From positions 26,123,420 to 26,187,419 of the forward strand of contig NC_081541.1 of NCBI RefSeq assembly GCF_901000735.1: a DNA stretch of 64,000 bases, read 5' to 3'. The translations under genes were made by a program, and so were the position numbers. The stretch's first letter is position 1. Each line of letters starts with the position of its first letter. Below the pieces are notes generated by a model. It had not been told where the DNA came from. It made no database searches and was given only the letters and a program-made list of their open reading frames with translations. Below are positions 24,616-36,589 of the stretch, in pieces. The DNA comes from Corylus avellana. Its lineage: Eukaryota > Streptophyta > Magnoliopsida > Fagales > Betulaceae.

Positions 24616-25832
24616 ATGAAGTTGATTCTCTTCTTAGCATTCTTGCTTGGAACAACCTCTGCAGAACAATGTGGACATCAGGCCGGTGGAGCTCTATGTC
24701 CAAACGGCCTATGCTGTAGTGAACATGGATGGTGTGGCACCACAATTGCCTACTGTGGGACTGGTTGCCAGAGCCAATGTGTTGCAACCCCTCCACCACC
24801 ACCCCCCAATCCAACCCCGTCCCCGCCTCCACCCCCAAACCCGACTCCGTCCCCGCCTCCGGGAGACGGTGTTGCCAGCATCATCAGTGCCACTCTTTTT
24901 GACCAATTGCTTAAATATCGGAATGATCCGCGATGTAGAAGCAATGGATTCTACACCTACAATGCTTTCATTGCAGCAGCAAATTCTTTTGCTGGCTTTG
25001 GCACAACTGGTGATGCTGATACACGTAAAAGGGAGATTGCAGCTTTCTTGGGTCAAACCTCTCATGAGACCAAAGGTGAGTTAGTTTGAGTATTGAAGCT
25101 TGCTAATTATCATAACCAAATTAAAGCTGATTTTATTTTGTATATGTAGGAGGATGGGAAGCTGCACCAGATGGCCCATATGCATGGGGTTATTGCTTTA
25201 TTGACGAAAAGGACCCGCCCGAAAATTATTGTAGGTCAAGCACCGAATGGCCGTGTGCGCTTGGCAAACAATATTTTGGCCGGGGCCCTATTCAACTCAG
25301 TTAGTAAGTCTCCGAATTATATATATATATATTTTGAGCCTTTGAATTAAACATTAGTTCCTTGCATGGACAAAAATATTACACATGCATGCATATAATA
25401 TCAGAGACTTCGACCGTGAATTTTGACGACTTTGATTGTTTGGTTGACTCTGTCAGCAACTACAATTACGGGCAAGCGGGACAAGCCCTTGGACTTGGAC
25501 TTAATCTCCTAAACAATCCGGATCTAGTAGCCCAAGACGCAATCCTATCATTCAAGACAGCCATATGGTTTTGGATGACCCCACAGGCAAACAAGCCCTC
25601 CAGCCACGATGTCATCATTGGAAAATGGACACCAACCGCTACCGACACGGCCGCCGGTCGGGTTCCGGGCTATGGTGTCATCACCAACATAATCAATGGT
25701 GGCCTCGAATGTGGGCATGGTCCTGACAGTAAAGTGGAGAGTAGGATTGGGTTCTACATAAGGTACTGTGACGAATTTGGAGTACGCTACGGGGACAACT
25801 TAGACTGCAACAATCAAAGGCCTTTTGCCTAA
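24616..25832 (+). CDS. Class I chitinase (GH19) with hevein domain
   Basis: Three exons, 24616-25075, 25150-25303 and 25457-25832, join in frame to 990 nt (329 aa). In order: signal peptide [16 protein letters not shown] (1-16); hevein chitin-binding domain 17-55 with all eight cysteines; proline-rich hinge 56-85; GH19 catalytic domain 86-329. The general acid is Glu151 in SHETKGGWE, at the first splice site. [23 protein letters not shown] and [13 protein letters not shown] are family signatures. It should be secreted and cut chitin in fungal walls. It ends at QRPFA, with no vacuolar C-terminal propeptide, so an apoplastic destination is likely. Two cysteines common in relatives are replaced ([16 protein letters not shown]). 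The gene is intact, with a tandem duplicate at 63846. Confidence 0.96.
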
Positions 25833-25953
25833 GCTAGCTGCTAAGAATTCAAGGTGAATGAAGGTTCAAAGAAGAATAATAAGGAGACAATACTATAACT
25901 ATGTAATTGGAGAGATTTTCTTGTCCACTAAGAAAGTTTCTAGATTACAGTTG

Positions 25954-25967
25954 AATAAAGAAATAAA
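25954..25967 (+). terminator. Polyadenylation signals of chitinase 1
   Basis: Two AATAAA hexamers (25954-25959, 25962-25967), about 120 nt after the stop codon. Confidence 0.55.
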
Positions 25968-28567
25968 GCGTTCATGAATTTGTCTATTCAGATTACTCCA
26001 TATGCATATTGGACATCACAAATTTCAAATATTTATCTCTCATCTCACTCTTAAATTATTAGAGTGATGTGTCCATGTTCATTAGCCTTTGCATTTGTTT
26101 TTTTGTTTTTATTTTTTATTTTATTTTTTAAAATAAATGGCTGATGGAAACAGTTATATGAGCCAAGTGGTAGAAAAATGAGATAAGAGATAAGGATGTT
26201 GCATTACTCATAAGGCCAATCAAACACGGTCCAACAACTGTGAACCATGGTGATGGTAAATGCAATGTCGCCTTCCCTTTATCGCAATCACATTGCTTAT
26301 AAATTGGACAAGTATTAATTCAGGAATTTAGTACAAAAAAATGACAAAAATTGACTCCAAATTGAGTAGGAGGATATATCCTCTAACCGAGTCTAACAAA
26401 TTGTCATATGTCCTTGTAAGATATTGTGAGAAGCACATGTTTTGTTTAATTTACTTAATTAATAGTCTTACACCGTTAACTCCTCTTTTCTTTTAACAAA
26501 TGAAATTCTTTCTCTCTCAAACATTTCTTTCTTTTCCTTTGATCTCCCTTTCTCTCTTCTGAATCTTAATTCAGGCAACATAAATAACAAATTGCAAAAA
26601 AGAAAGAGGCACTTGATACATATGAATTGTACAAACAAATAAAGAAAAAAGAAGATTGAGAAAGACATGACCAATAAAGAAAAAAGGAAAATGTAATTAT
26701 CTAGAAATAACCAATAAAGAAAAAAAAGAAAAAGTAGCTTCAAAAGAGACCAAGATAATTAAGAGTTCCAAATTAAACTTTCCTTCCTCAGTTTGTTCCA
26801 CTTTCTCACCGACCAAACGTACCATGCAAAATCTAATAAAACCAAAATACCCTCTCTATTTTTTATTTCCATTAACAAAGGATATTAGCTATGCCTATAT
26901 AATACACCTTTAACCACTAGACGCATAAAACTCAATGAGTCTATGCAAGATCATTCGACCTGGGTCCTCAAGAAAATGATGTAGTACTTGCAGTTTCTTT
27001 AAACAGCTGGTCGGGCTTGCGCCCGCCCCTCCAAAAAATATTTAATTTTTTTTTTTTTATGGGTAAATATTTTAGCATTCTTGACCTTAGCCCATACTCC
27101 TCCTTCCCCAGCCCCTACTTATCCTCCTCTTCTTCTTATCTGCTTGGCCATATGCTTGGGTTGGCTTATTAATTACCTGTTATTGAAATTTTGAATCTGT
27201 TGGCTTCGTAAATTAAGGCAAGTTTCAAAAAGGTGCAAAGAGATAAGGTTTTACTTAGACTACTATTTATTTGAGGAGAGATTGATGGTTGAGAGCGGAT
27301 GGCTCATGGTTGATGTAGATAAGCCAACTTCGAGATCGGGAGGCTTCTAAAGGGGCACGTTTCAGTGTGTTTGTGTACGTGAGATGAAAAAAATAAGGAC
27401 ATCACCTCTGTCTGTTTGCGGAAAAAGAAAGAAAATAAAAGAAAAAATCCTGATGCTTGTGGTACACGCAGAAAGAATTCTGGGGGTGCAGTCGCAAATA
27501 GTATGCAGCTGGGTGTCAAGGTATACAATATATTGTTTTATATTATTGTATTTATTTATTAAATTTTGGAACTTACATGAGATGCCTAAAGAACCAAGAG
27601 ATAAGAAAAGAGAAATGTTAGGCTTAAAAAAAAAAAAAAAAAAACCTTATTTTTTTTATTTTTTTATTTTTTAATATTTTGTAAGCCTTGTATTCATAGT
27701 AAGAAAAAATAAATTAACTTCTCAGGGCCCCAGATAGTTACTCGTTAACTCTGGAGTTGATAACGTGTCTTATCAGCAAAATACATATATTGAAGTCAAA
27801 GAAAATTGGTTAGCACAATTTGTTTAGAGTTATTTAAAATATAAGGTTCCAGACCATAAACATATATAATTATTCCTGAATCTAATTAAGAAAATATCCA
27901 TGTTGATTTTTGAGTAAACTGTAATAAAGTATTATATTATTGTATATTAATCTTGCCCCGACACAAACAACATCCTAGCTCTGCCATTGGTTGGGGTATC
28001 GTGTCAACTTCGGCTGCTTCCTCAAACATGGCGTCAATTTGAAGAAGAAACAAGAACATCTCTATAAACCAATCATCATCATCAAATAAATTGTGATTCA
28101 CACCATATAAAACGAAGTTGGGGACATATGGGTCCATCATATCTGGAAAATTGCAGCAAGCAAGGCTAAACAATCAGTAGCTAGAGGAGAGTTTATTTGT
28201 TTGTGTGTTTTAATTTAGAGATATTTGAAATAGGAACCCCAATTGACAATTGATAAAAAAAAATTAAGAAAAGAAAGAAAAAAAGATGGGAAAAATATAA
28301 AAAAGCCTCTCAAACTATCAGCCGTTTGCAATATAGTACTTCAATGTTCAAAAGGTATTAAAGTAGCCCCCCAAGCTACCAAAATGTATCAAAAATGCCA
28401 CTTATTTTTTTATATTCCTATAATACCCCTATTATTTTAACAAATAAAATAATAAAATAATTGTAAAAAAACCAAACAATTTTTTTTTTTTTTAGAAAAA
28501 AACAATTTTTTTATTTAAAAAAAAATAACAATGGACGAATAAATACAAAAACAAAAAAAAAGTTTTT
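25968..28567. other. Intergenic; no gene recognised
   Basis: AT-rich DNA. A minus-strand frame at 27937-28173 (78 codons) has no recognised motif. The segment 28290-28470 (agcctctcaaact, gtattaaagtagcc, atacccctattattttaac) has a diverged relative at 41045-41215, so both are an unnamed dispersed repeat. Confidence 0.45.
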
Positions 28568-28775
28568 GGAAATAAATAAATAATTAGTCAGTATAGTTGG
28601 CCTAAATTACAAATTGCTTTATGTCGTACTAAAGTAAAATCAATTTGATTGTTTGATGAGCTAATTTAGTACTTTTTTTTTTTTTTTTTGGGAATATCTC
28701 AACCATACCTTGTATTTTACTTTAATACGACATTAAGCAATTTGTAATTTAGGCCAACTACAATGACTAATTATT
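28568..28775. repeat. Inverted repeat / hairpin MITE
   Basis: Arms of about 60 bp are near-perfect inverted copies: ttggcctaaattacaaattg on the left, caatttgtaatttaggccaa on the right, enclosing a loop with a long T run. No coding content. Confidence 0.75.
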
Positions 28776-29443
28776 TATTATATATATATATATATATATT
28801 GTTTTTATTCCACAATAAATAAGATTAATTGGGGTTTTGTGAATCTGGTTAAAACGTTAATCAACAAAGGCTGCAAACCGGGAATGAGGAAGAAATTAAA
28901 ATGTTTGTTGGCTTATCACGACAACTGTGGCTATGAAGGAATGGGGTGGTTCAAGGGGGGCAGTTCAATCATCCAAATTTGTTGATACAAAGGGTGCTCA
29001 CTGTAGTCTTGGAGTATGGTCAGGCTTTACGGGGTGAGCTTCATGAGCAGCAATAGCAGGGAAGTCATGATGAGGACAAATGGAAAGCACCTTCCGTGGG
29101 TAGGTTGAAGGTTAATTGGGATGCAGCATTGAATCTCAAATGTGGCAGAATGGGCATGGGAGTGGTTGTCCGGGACCATGAAGGGAGTGTAACTGCTGCT
29201 CAGTGTAGTATTAGCCAAGGAGTCTCCGATCCTACAGTCGCAGAGGCTATGGCTGTTGTTCATGCATTGCGTGTCTACCTGGAATTGGGCGTGCAGACCA
29301 TTAACATGGAAGGCAATGCAAAAAATATGGTGGATGCAGTAAACTCATGGGAAGCCAATTGGAGTAGGTTTGGACACTTAGTAGCATATGCTAAAATTCT
29401 GCTCAACAGATTTCCTCATTAGGAGATTGATTTTGTGGGATGT

Positions 29444-29849
29444 ACTGATGTAGGACATGTGTGTCCCCACCCCCAAGAATAAATAGTTTACTTTTAATCC
29501 TTTCCCTACTAGGAGTATATTTACTTTTCCTAATTAGAATTATGTTTACTTTCCCTACTAGGATTATGTTTACTTTCCTACTAAGATTAGATTTACTTTC
29601 TCTACTAGAAGTAGGTTTACTTTTTCTCCAAGGATTTCTCTTCTATAAATAGGCTTGCCTATTATGTAAAACTCAATCAATTGAATTATAATCAAATCAG
29701 AGAATCCTCTCTCAAATACTCTGCGGAGTTTTATTTTTTTCTTAGCCTGCGAGCTTGTTTTATCTTTTGGGTAGAAGACGAAGACGCTTCTCCTTGCAGA
29801 ATCAAAGACGATGCTCTTTGATTAGTTACCTTAGTCTTCCGCTACGTCA
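29444..29849 (+). repeat. 5' LTR of gypsy element
   Basis: 406 bp. It contains TATAAATA at 29644-29651 and five or six tandem phrases resembling tactttccctactaggatta (29500-29630). Identical to the 3' LTR over its first 260 bp. Confidence 0.92.
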
Positions 29850-29879
29850 GTTGGTATCAGAGCAGGCTTTATCCTGATC

Positions 29880-31916
29880 ATGACCAATCAGCGCAACGGT
29901 GACGATTCCCTTAACGACGCTGCTCGTGACAGGGAGGCTCCTTGGAGAGCCGAATTCCAAGAGCTCCAGCAGATCCAGCAAACGATGCAACAGGAGATAC
30001 GACAGGAGATGCGCCAGATGCGGGAGATGATAGAGCGCATGCACATAGGTCCTAATCGTAATCACAGGGACAATGATGCCCATGATGACGATGGGATCCG
30101 AGTAAGGCCTATTCCTCATCAACCACTTGCACCCATAAACCGACCACCGGCCTATGACGATCCTAGTGACGATGAAGACTTTGCTGAAGGAGTATTCGGA
30201 CGGGACATTGAGGTAGATCGAAGGGGCGAATTACGTAGAGGAGTCGGTCGTGGTGGCACAGGCTTCAGAGGTTATGAGCGTGGTAGAGCTGGCCATATGG
30301 GGAATGTCTATGACGGCGCTGGCTACCGGGATGCATATGGAGGGCAACCCAGGCGTCAGGATCTTGCTAGGGAGGAATCCCACGAATACCGAATGAAGAT
30401 TGATCTCCCATCATTCAACGGGCATCTTCAAATCGAAGATTTCTTAGATTGGGTGATGGAAGTAGAGAGGTTCTTTGATTATATGAGTATTCGCGAGGAT
30501 CGCAAGGTGAAGTTAGTGGCATACAAGTTCAAGGGAGGAGCTTCTGCTTGGTGGGAAAAATTACAGATTTCCCGAGCCCGACAAGGGAAGGGACCTGTAA
30601 CTTCATGGTTGAAGATGAAGCGGCTACTCAAAGCACGTTTTTTACCACCGGACTTTGAGCAACGGCTATTCCAACAATACCAAGAGTGTCGACAAGGAGG
30701 TCGGACCATCCAGGCGTATGTTGATGATTTCTATCGCCTATCTGCTCGGAATGATCTCATGGAGACAGAGGATCAACAAGTTGCAAGGTTTATTGGTGGA
30801 CTGCGTGTGGCAATACAAGATAAGGTTTCTATGCATCCTGTCTTTACTTTGAATGAGGCAGTTAGTTTGGCAACCCGAGCAGAGAAGCAACTGGAGAGGC
30901 CTAAAGCAACAACCTGGGAGCGAAACCCGAGCGATTCGACGAGACCAACGCAGGGTCGGGGAAAACAACCTCTAGTCCCGACTGTCACACCAAGTCAACC
31001 AGTGACTTCCACGGGAAAAGGAGCCAGTAGCAGTTCAAGCACCTCGAGACAACCAGCCAACAATCCATACGCACGGCCCAATCTAGACAAATGTTTCAAA
31101 TGCAACCAACCGGGACATAGGTCGCATCAATGTCCCCGGAGGCAGATGGTAAACTTGATCGAACCTGAGCCAGAGGGAGGGTCCGAGAATGGAGATATTG
31201 ATACACCCGAGTATGAAGAAGAGGAGTTGGCTGACGCTGATGAGGGAATCCCACTTTCCCGATCCTTAGTAATTCAACGTTTACTCTTGACACCGAGGCA
31301 AGAGGATCAATCTCAAAGGCACAAGATTTTTCGTACTCGCTGCACAGTCAACCAAAGAGTATGTGATGTGATTATTGATAGTGGTAGCGGGGAGAACGTA
31401 GTGTCGAAGGAGATGGTTTCAAAGTTGGGTTTGAAAACTGAGAAGCACCCAACTCCATATAAGATCGGATGGATCAAGCGGGAAACCGAGACACTAGTAA
31501 CCGAGAGATGTCGTTTCACATTTTCGATCGGTAAGCATTACTCGGATTCTATTTTGTGTGATGTTGTCGAGATGGATGCATGCCACTTAATCCTGGGAAG
31601 ACCGTGGCAGTTTGACGTGAATGCCCAGGAGCAAGGAAGAGCCAATGTCTACACTATCTTTTGGGATGGTCGGAAGATAACATTTCGACCTTTACAGGAA
31701 GTCGAAAATTCTACTTATTCTAAGGGAAAGCCGATCCTCCTATCCACTGGATCAGAATTTATAGAAGAAGTTAAGAAGGCCCGAGACATCATAGCATTGG
31801 TGACCAAGGGAACCCCGGGCTCCGTCTCACAAGAAGTTCCTGAGATAATGCGACCGATGTTAGAAGAATTCCAAGACATCATGCCTGAAGAGATGCCCGA
31901 AGGACTGCCCCCATGA
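29880..31916 (+). CDS. Gag-protease polyprotein of gypsy element
   Basis: 678 aa. N-terminal coiled coil rich in Q/E/R (about residues 20-60), Arg/Gly/Asp-rich linker, capsid domain with [20 protein letters not shown] and [13 protein letters not shown] (about 165-330), CCHC zinc knuckle [14 protein letters not shown] (about 405-418), and an aspartic protease with the active site [10 protein letters not shown] (about residues 500-510) and LGRPWQFD. The frame ends with a TGA at a run of five C, where pol is in the -1 frame. In relatives this region is continuous with pol, so a one-base loss is the simplest reading. Confidence 0.9.
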   Translation: MTNQRNGDDSLNDAARDREAPWRAEFQELQQIQQTMQQEIRQEMRQMREMIERMHIGPNRNHRDNDAHDDDGIRVRPIPHQPLAPINRPPAYDDPSDDEDFAEGVFGRDIEVDRRGELRRGVGRGGTGFRGYERGRAGHMGNVYDGAGYRDAYGGQPRRQDLAREESHEYRMKIDLPSFNGHLQIEDFLDWVMEVERFFDYMSIREDRKVKLVAYKFKGGASAWWEKLQISRARQGKGPVTSWLKMKRLLKARFLPPDFEQRLFQQYQECRQGGRTIQAYVDDFYRLSARNDLMETEDQQVARFIGGLRVAIQDKVSMHPVFTLNEAVSLATRAEKQLERPKATTWERNPSDSTRPTQGRGKQPLVPTVTPSQPVTSTGKGASSSSSTSRQPANNPYARPNLDKCFKCNQPGHRSHQCPRRQMVNLIEPEPEGGSENGDIDTPEYEEEELADADEGIPLSRSLVIQRLLLTPRQEDQSQRHKIFRTRCTVNQRVCDVIIDSGSGENVVSKEMVSKLGLKTEKHPTPYKIGWIKRETETLVTERCRFTFSIGKHYSDSILCDVVEMDACHLILGRPWQFDVNAQEQGRANVYTIFWDGRKITFRPLQEVENSTYSKGKPILLSTGSEFIEEVKKARDIIALVTKGTPGSVSQEVPEIMRPMLEEFQDIMPEEMPEGLPP

Positions 31917-34522
31917 AAGATATCCAGCACTATATTGACTTAGTGCAGGGAGCAAGTCTCCCGAACTTGCCACATTATCGAATGAGCCCAAAGGAGAATG
32001 CTATTTTGCAAGAGCAGGTAGAGGGGTTAATTCGGAAGGGACACTTGCGAGAGAGTATGAGTCCATGCGCAGTACCGGCCCTACTTGTACCGAAGAAAGA
32101 TGGGAGTTGGCGAATGTGCGTGGATAGCCGGGCAATAAACAAGATCACGGTCAAGTATCGGTTTCCAATTCCCCGAATAGGTGACATGTTTGATATGCTA
32201 TCTGGGGCTAAGATTTTTTCGAAGATTGACTTGAGGAGTGGATATCACCAAATCCGTATACGACCGGGAGATGAATGGAAAACTGCGTTCAAGACTAAAG
32301 AGGGGCTTTATGAGTGGATGGTGATGCCTTTCGGCCTTTCGAATGCACCAAGCACTTTCATGCGACTCATGAATCAGGTACTGAAACCTTTTATCGGAAA
32401 ATTTGTCGTTGTCTATTTCGATGATATTCTTATCTATAGTCGCAACCCGGTGGATCACATGGATCACGTGAGGAAAGTGTTGGAGGTTCTCCGTGAAAAT
32501 AAGTTGTTTATCAACTTAAAGAAGTGTAGTTTCATGATGGATCAGTTACTCTTCCTCGGATTTGTAGTCGGTGCCGATGGAATCCGAGTGGATGAAGAGA
32601 AGGTGAGAGCAATCCGAGAATGGCCCACACCCAAGTCAGTGGGAGAAGTAAGAAGTTTCCATGGGTTAGCAACTTTCTATAGAAGGTTCGTTCGGAATTT
32701 CAGCAGTATTGTAGCACCGATCACCGAGTGTATGAAGAAAGGAAAATTCAATTGGGGTGAAGAAGCCGAGCGAAGTTTCTCAATCATCAAAGAAAAGCTA
32801 TGCACAGCACCTGTACTTGCCTTACCTGACTTTGACAAGCTGTTTGAAGTTGAATGTGATGCATCAATCGTCGGGATAGGAGCTGTGTTATCTCAAGAAG
32901 GGAAGCCCGTAGAATTTTTTAGTGAGAAGCTCGGAGAAGCAAGACAGAAGTGGTCAACATATGAGTTGGAGCTTTATGCTGTCTTGAGAGCCCTCAAGGT
33001 GTGGGAGCACTACCTGATCCAACGAGAGTTTGTCCTCTATACCGACCATCAAGCATTAAAGTTCATCAATAGTCAAAAGAATTTGAATCGGATGCATGCT
33101 CGGTGGGTTTCTTACATCCAACGGTTCACTTTTTCTCTCAAGCATAAGTCGGGAAAACTAAATCGTGTAGCTGACGCTTTAAGCCGCCGAGCTACCCTGC
33201 TGATCACCATGAAAGCTGAAGTGACTGGATTCGAGTGCCTAAAGGAGTTATATGAGGAAGATGAAGATTTTGGTAAAACCTGGAAGCATTGCAAGGCGGG
33301 GCAACCAATTTCTGAGATACATATTCAGGAGGGGTATTTATTTCGTGGGAATCGGCTGTGCATTCCGAGGAGTTCCTTACGGGAACAAATAATCCGAGAA
33401 TTACATGCTGGAGGTTTGGGTGGTCATCTGGGAAGAGACAAGACTATTGCTCTGGTAGAGGAACGGTATTACTGGCCGCAACTGAAGAAAGAAGTAGGTA
33501 ATTTTGTCCGACGATGCCAGACTTGTCAGGTCGCCAAGGGGCAAACCCAAAATACGGGATTATACATGCCTCTACCAATACCAGAAGCATCGTGGGAAGA
33601 TGTATCCATGGATTTTGTATTGGGTCTCCCGAGAACCCAACGAGGAGCAGATTCTATAATGGTAATTGTGGATAGATTTTCCAAAATGGCTCACTTTGTT
33701 GCTTGCAAGAAAACATCTGATGCAGTTCAAGTGGCCAATCTATTCTTCCGAGAGGTGGTTCGATTGCATGGAGTCCCAAAGTCTATCACTTCTGACCGAG
33801 ACACCAAGTTCTTGTCTCACTTTTGGCGAACATTATGGAGGCGGTTCGACACAGCATTGAACTTTAGTAGCACGAGCCATCCGCAGACGGACGGGCAGAC
33901 AGAAGTTGTTAATCGAACTCTAGGTAATTTACTTCGATGTATTGCAGGTGACAAACCGAAGCAGTGGGACCTGGCTTTAGCTCAGGCTGAGTTTGCCTAC
34001 AATAACATGGTGAATCGATCTACTGGGAAGGCACCATTTGAAGTCGTCTATGGAAGAACTCTGAGACTTGCAGTAGATCTTGCAACTTTACCTAAGCTAC
34101 CCGGTGCAAGTGTGGCAGCGGAGCATTTAGCAGAACGGGTGAAAGCTACCCAAGAGGGAGTTCGTCAGCATCTGGAAGAATCCTATGCTAAGTACAAGAC
34201 GGCAGCAGACAAGGGTCGGCGATCGAAGATTTTTCAAGAAGGAGATCTTGTGATGGTGTATCTACGCAAGGGGCGACTGCCAACTGGTACTTCTGGAAAG
34301 CTGAGGAATAAGAAGTATGGTCCATGCAAGGTACTAAAAAAGATTAACGACAATGCATATGTCATCGATCTTCCAGAAGAAATGGCGATATCCTCAACAT
34401 TCAACGTGGCAGACATTTTTGAATATTTTCCACCAGAGGAGTCAGAACTTAACTCGAGGACGAGTTCTTTTCAAGAAGGGGAGACTGATGTAGGACATGT
34501 GTGTCCCCACCCCCAAGAATAA
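31913..34522 (+). CDS. Pol of gypsy element: RT, RNase H, integrase
   Basis: 869 aa, intact, overlapping the gag-pro stop by four bases (ATGA). Reverse transcriptase includes [26 protein letters not shown] and the catalytic YFDDILIYS (about residues 165-175). RNase H includes [22 protein letters not shown] and YTDHQALKF. The integrase zinc finger is [16 protein letters not shown] with CQTCQ (about 480-525); the DDE core includes [23 protein letters not shown] and [18 protein letters not shown]-type module ([11 protein letters not shown]) lies near the end. The last residues are encoded by the 3' LTR. All catalytic motifs are present; activity would depend on how pol is expressed, given the frame break. 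Confidence 0.94.
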   Translation: MKDIQHYIDLVQGASLPNLPHYRMSPKENAILQEQVEGLIRKGHLRESMSPCAVPALLVPKKDGSWRMCVDSRAINKITVKYRFPIPRIGDMFDMLSGAKIFSKIDLRSGYHQIRIRPGDEWKTAFKTKEGLYEWMVMPFGLSNAPSTFMRLMNQVLKPFIGKFVVVYFDDILIYSRNPVDHMDHVRKVLEVLRENKLFINLKKCSFMMDQLLFLGFVVGADGIRVDEEKVRAIREWPTPKSVGEVRSFHGLATFYRRFVRNFSSIVAPITECMKKGKFNWGEEAERSFSIIKEKLCTAPVLALPDFDKLFEVECDASIVGIGAVLSQEGKPVEFFSEKLGEARQKWSTYELELYAVLRALKVWEHYLIQREFVLYTDHQALKFINSQKNLNRMHARWVSYIQRFTFSLKHKSGKLNRVADALSRRATLLITMKAEVTGFECLKELYEEDEDFGKTWKHCKAGQPISEIHIQEGYLFRGNRLCIPRSSLREQIIRELHAGGLGGHLGRDKTIALVEERYYWPQLKKEVGNFVRRCQTCQVAKGQTQNTGLYMPLPIPEASWEDVSMDFVLGLPRTQRGADSIMVIVDRFSKMAHFVACKKTSDAVQVANLFFREVVRLHGVPKSITSDRDTKFLSHFWRTLWRRFDTALNFSSTSHPQTDGQTEVVNRTLGNLLRCIAGDKPKQWDLALAQAEFAYNNMVNRSTGKAPFEVVYGRTLRLAVDLATLPKLPGASVAAEHLAERVKATQEGVRQHLEESYAKYKTAADKGRRSKIFQEGDLVMVYLRKGRLPTGTSGKLRNKKYGPCKVLKKINDNAYVIDLPEEMAISSTFNVADIFEYFPPEESELNSRTSSFQEGETDVGHVCPHPQE

Positions 34523-34886
34523 ATAGTTTACTTTTAATCCTTTCCCTACTAGGAGTATATTTACTTTTCCTAATTAGAATTATGTTTACTTTCCCTACTA
34601 GGATTATGTTTACTTTCCTACTAAGATTAGATTTACTTTCTCTACTAGAAGTAGGTTTACTTTTTCTCCAAGGATTTCTCTTCTATAAATAGGCTTGCCT
34701 ATTATGTAAAACTCAATCAATTGAATTATAATCAAATCAGAGAATTCTCTCTTAAATACTCTGAGGAATTTTATTTTTAGCCTGCGGGCTTGTTTTTATC
34801 TTTTTGGGTAGAAGACGAAGACGCTTCTCCTTGCAGAATCAAAGACGCTGCTCTTTGATTAGTTACCTTAGTCTTCCGCTACGTCA
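34484..34886 (+). repeat. 3' LTR of gypsy element
   Basis: 403 bp. Identical to the 5' LTR up to 34745, then several substitutions and small T-run indels (for example ctgcggag versus ctgaggaa). Confidence 0.92.
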
Positions 34887-35074
34887 GATGTCAAGCCAAT
34901 TATGCAGCTCATCATCACGCAAAATTGGCGGCACGAATGGGAATCGAAAGGCAGTGGTTGGGAGAAATCCCTGATTGTATCTTGGAGATCATCCAGGGAG
35001 AGCAATCCATAGTCTCGTATTGATTGATTAATAGAGAAGTGAATGTTTCTTTTCAAAAAAAAAAAAAAAAAACA

Positions 35075-36465
35075 TATACAAACAGGAGTGTACGTCTGGC
35101 AACCCTAGCATACGTCCGGACAGAAAAGGTTAAGCTTCATTTTATGCTTCAAACGTTTTAGAAGCTTTCTCGGCTGTAAGTATGGGCTTAGGTTTGTTGT
35201 TATAAAACTAGGTTTCTTTCATAAATACTTTGACCGTTCTTTGTATAAAATCTTTTAATAAAAACAATCGTTTTTATTGAGGTATTACACTGATAGGTTA
35301 TTATTAGCGTTTAAATCCTAAAGTAGAGAAAAGGGGAAAGAAAAAGAGGAAAAAGAGAGACAAAGGAGAAGATAGAGATCGAAGAGAGGGGTGGAAGGAG
35401 AGAGAGAGAGAAGCAGAGGCGTCTAAATCCAATATGCATCTAACACTTACAAATTAAGTGTGCAGAGTTGAAACGTGTAGCTTTCTTCCTAGCCTCCCTC
35501 CAGAGACAAGTCTTAAAGCTTGGGTCCTACTCTCCTTTCCGAATATTGATATTGAAATACATTTCGGAAGTCTAGAACTAGTAGTGATTATTGTAACAAA
35601 TGAAGATGTTTCCCTCTTGAGAACTGTAATACATGACTCTACAAATACACCATGTACTCACTGCAATTCAATCTGACAGAGGAAACATGCACTCACAATT
35701 CTTTACTATCTTCAATGTAATATTACATGATATACCCACCTAGCTCTAAAATTCACGAGAGCGTTACTTTATGAGAAATGCTAGTTACATGTACTTTTAA
35801 GTGTTTACTCATAAGTACACACTTCCTGACATGGCACATTCCTTGACGTGGCAATGAAATTCACCATTGGATCCAAAATCCACTTGTGATTTTTACTACA
35901 AAATTAGAGAGTATTATTGGGAATAAGCACTTGAAAGTGCATGTAGCATTTCTCTTATATTATATGTTACAAAATTGACAGAGAGTACAAATGAGGGAAC
36001 TTTTTATACTGAAGTGATCGATCCAGAAATGCTCTTGAGAAAACTCATATGCAATATCTGGTGAAACACTTATAAACAGATTTTGCTGCTTATGATGAAC
36101 AAGTGGATTGCAATTGCATGTTGTCTATCCTCTTTTAGATGACTGGATTCACCCCAAACAGAATATGTTTGATGTGTAGCCAAACAGAATTTTATCTACT
36201 ACATTTCTTGTAGTGATAGAATTTGTAGGAGGAGAAGAATTAGTTATATTAATGGAGGGCCCTAAAAAAGTGTAAAGACAAAAATACCTTTCCAATATAA
36301 TTAATTGGATATTATCCAGTTCATTTAGGATCTTGCTTGGGAGAATATGAGAGAAATATGAACAAATTATTGACACAAAGTATTTCTCTATTGGATAAGG
36401 ATCAAATTGAGTGACTGACGGTCCCTACGTGGGTAGCTAGCTAGCTGTTATACGTATCTGTTGAA
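35075..36465. other. Intergenic, AT-rich
   Basis: No gene recognised. The stretch 36290-36450 resembles 22880-23130 (agttcattt, ggataagga, acgtgggta, ttatacgta), so it is a paralogous piece of chitinase-locus flank. A MITE end as at 1756-1954 occurs at 36366. Confidence 0.45.
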
Positions 36466-36589
36466 AGAGAGATGCTTTGCCGGAACCCTAGCTCTCTCTA
36501 GAGAGGAGAGCACCGCACAGGTCTTCAGCTTGGAGGAGGAAGCTGCTTCCTCCCTCCCTCTTCCACCACAAGAAATTTACTCATCAGGG

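Larger units (their letters stand above)
29444..34886 (+). mobile_element. Ty3/gypsy retrotransposon, near complete
   Basis: LTRs are at 29444-29849 and 34484-34886. Primer binding site ttggtatcagagcagg (initiator tRNA-Met) starts at 29851, and a polypurine tract caagaaggggag ends at 34483. The target duplication is a perfect gatgt (29439-29443, 34887-34891), confirmed because the interrupted LINE frame rejoins when one copy is removed. The insides encode gag-pro and pol. The pol frame ends inside the 3' LTR and shows no obvious classical chromodomain, which recalls CRM-type elements; the lineage is uncertain. LTRs differ only in their right thirds. Confidence 0.93.
28840..35074 (+). pseudogene. 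L1-type LINE tail, split by a gypsy insertion
   Basis: Left part 28900-29443: zinc-knuckle/linker region (WLRRNEVVHGG-like) and RNase H domain VNWDAALNLKCGRMGMGVVV, AEAMAVVHALR, then FVGC. Right part 34892-35074 continues in frame after one copy of the target duplication is removed (QANYAAHHHAKLA, QWLGEIPDCI), then a short 3' tail and poly(A) at 35057-35073. There is one stop at 29420-29422. Reverse transcriptase and endonuclease are missing, so it is 5' truncated. The left limit is uncertain. Confidence 0.8.

Noticed and set aside
24545..25065. Antisense and shifted frames over chitinase exon 1
   Set aside because: Shadow frames over a well-supported exon.
29461..29652. 63-codon frame, repeated identically at 34501-34692
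   Set aside because: It is LTR sequence with tandem T-rich repeats; not a gene.
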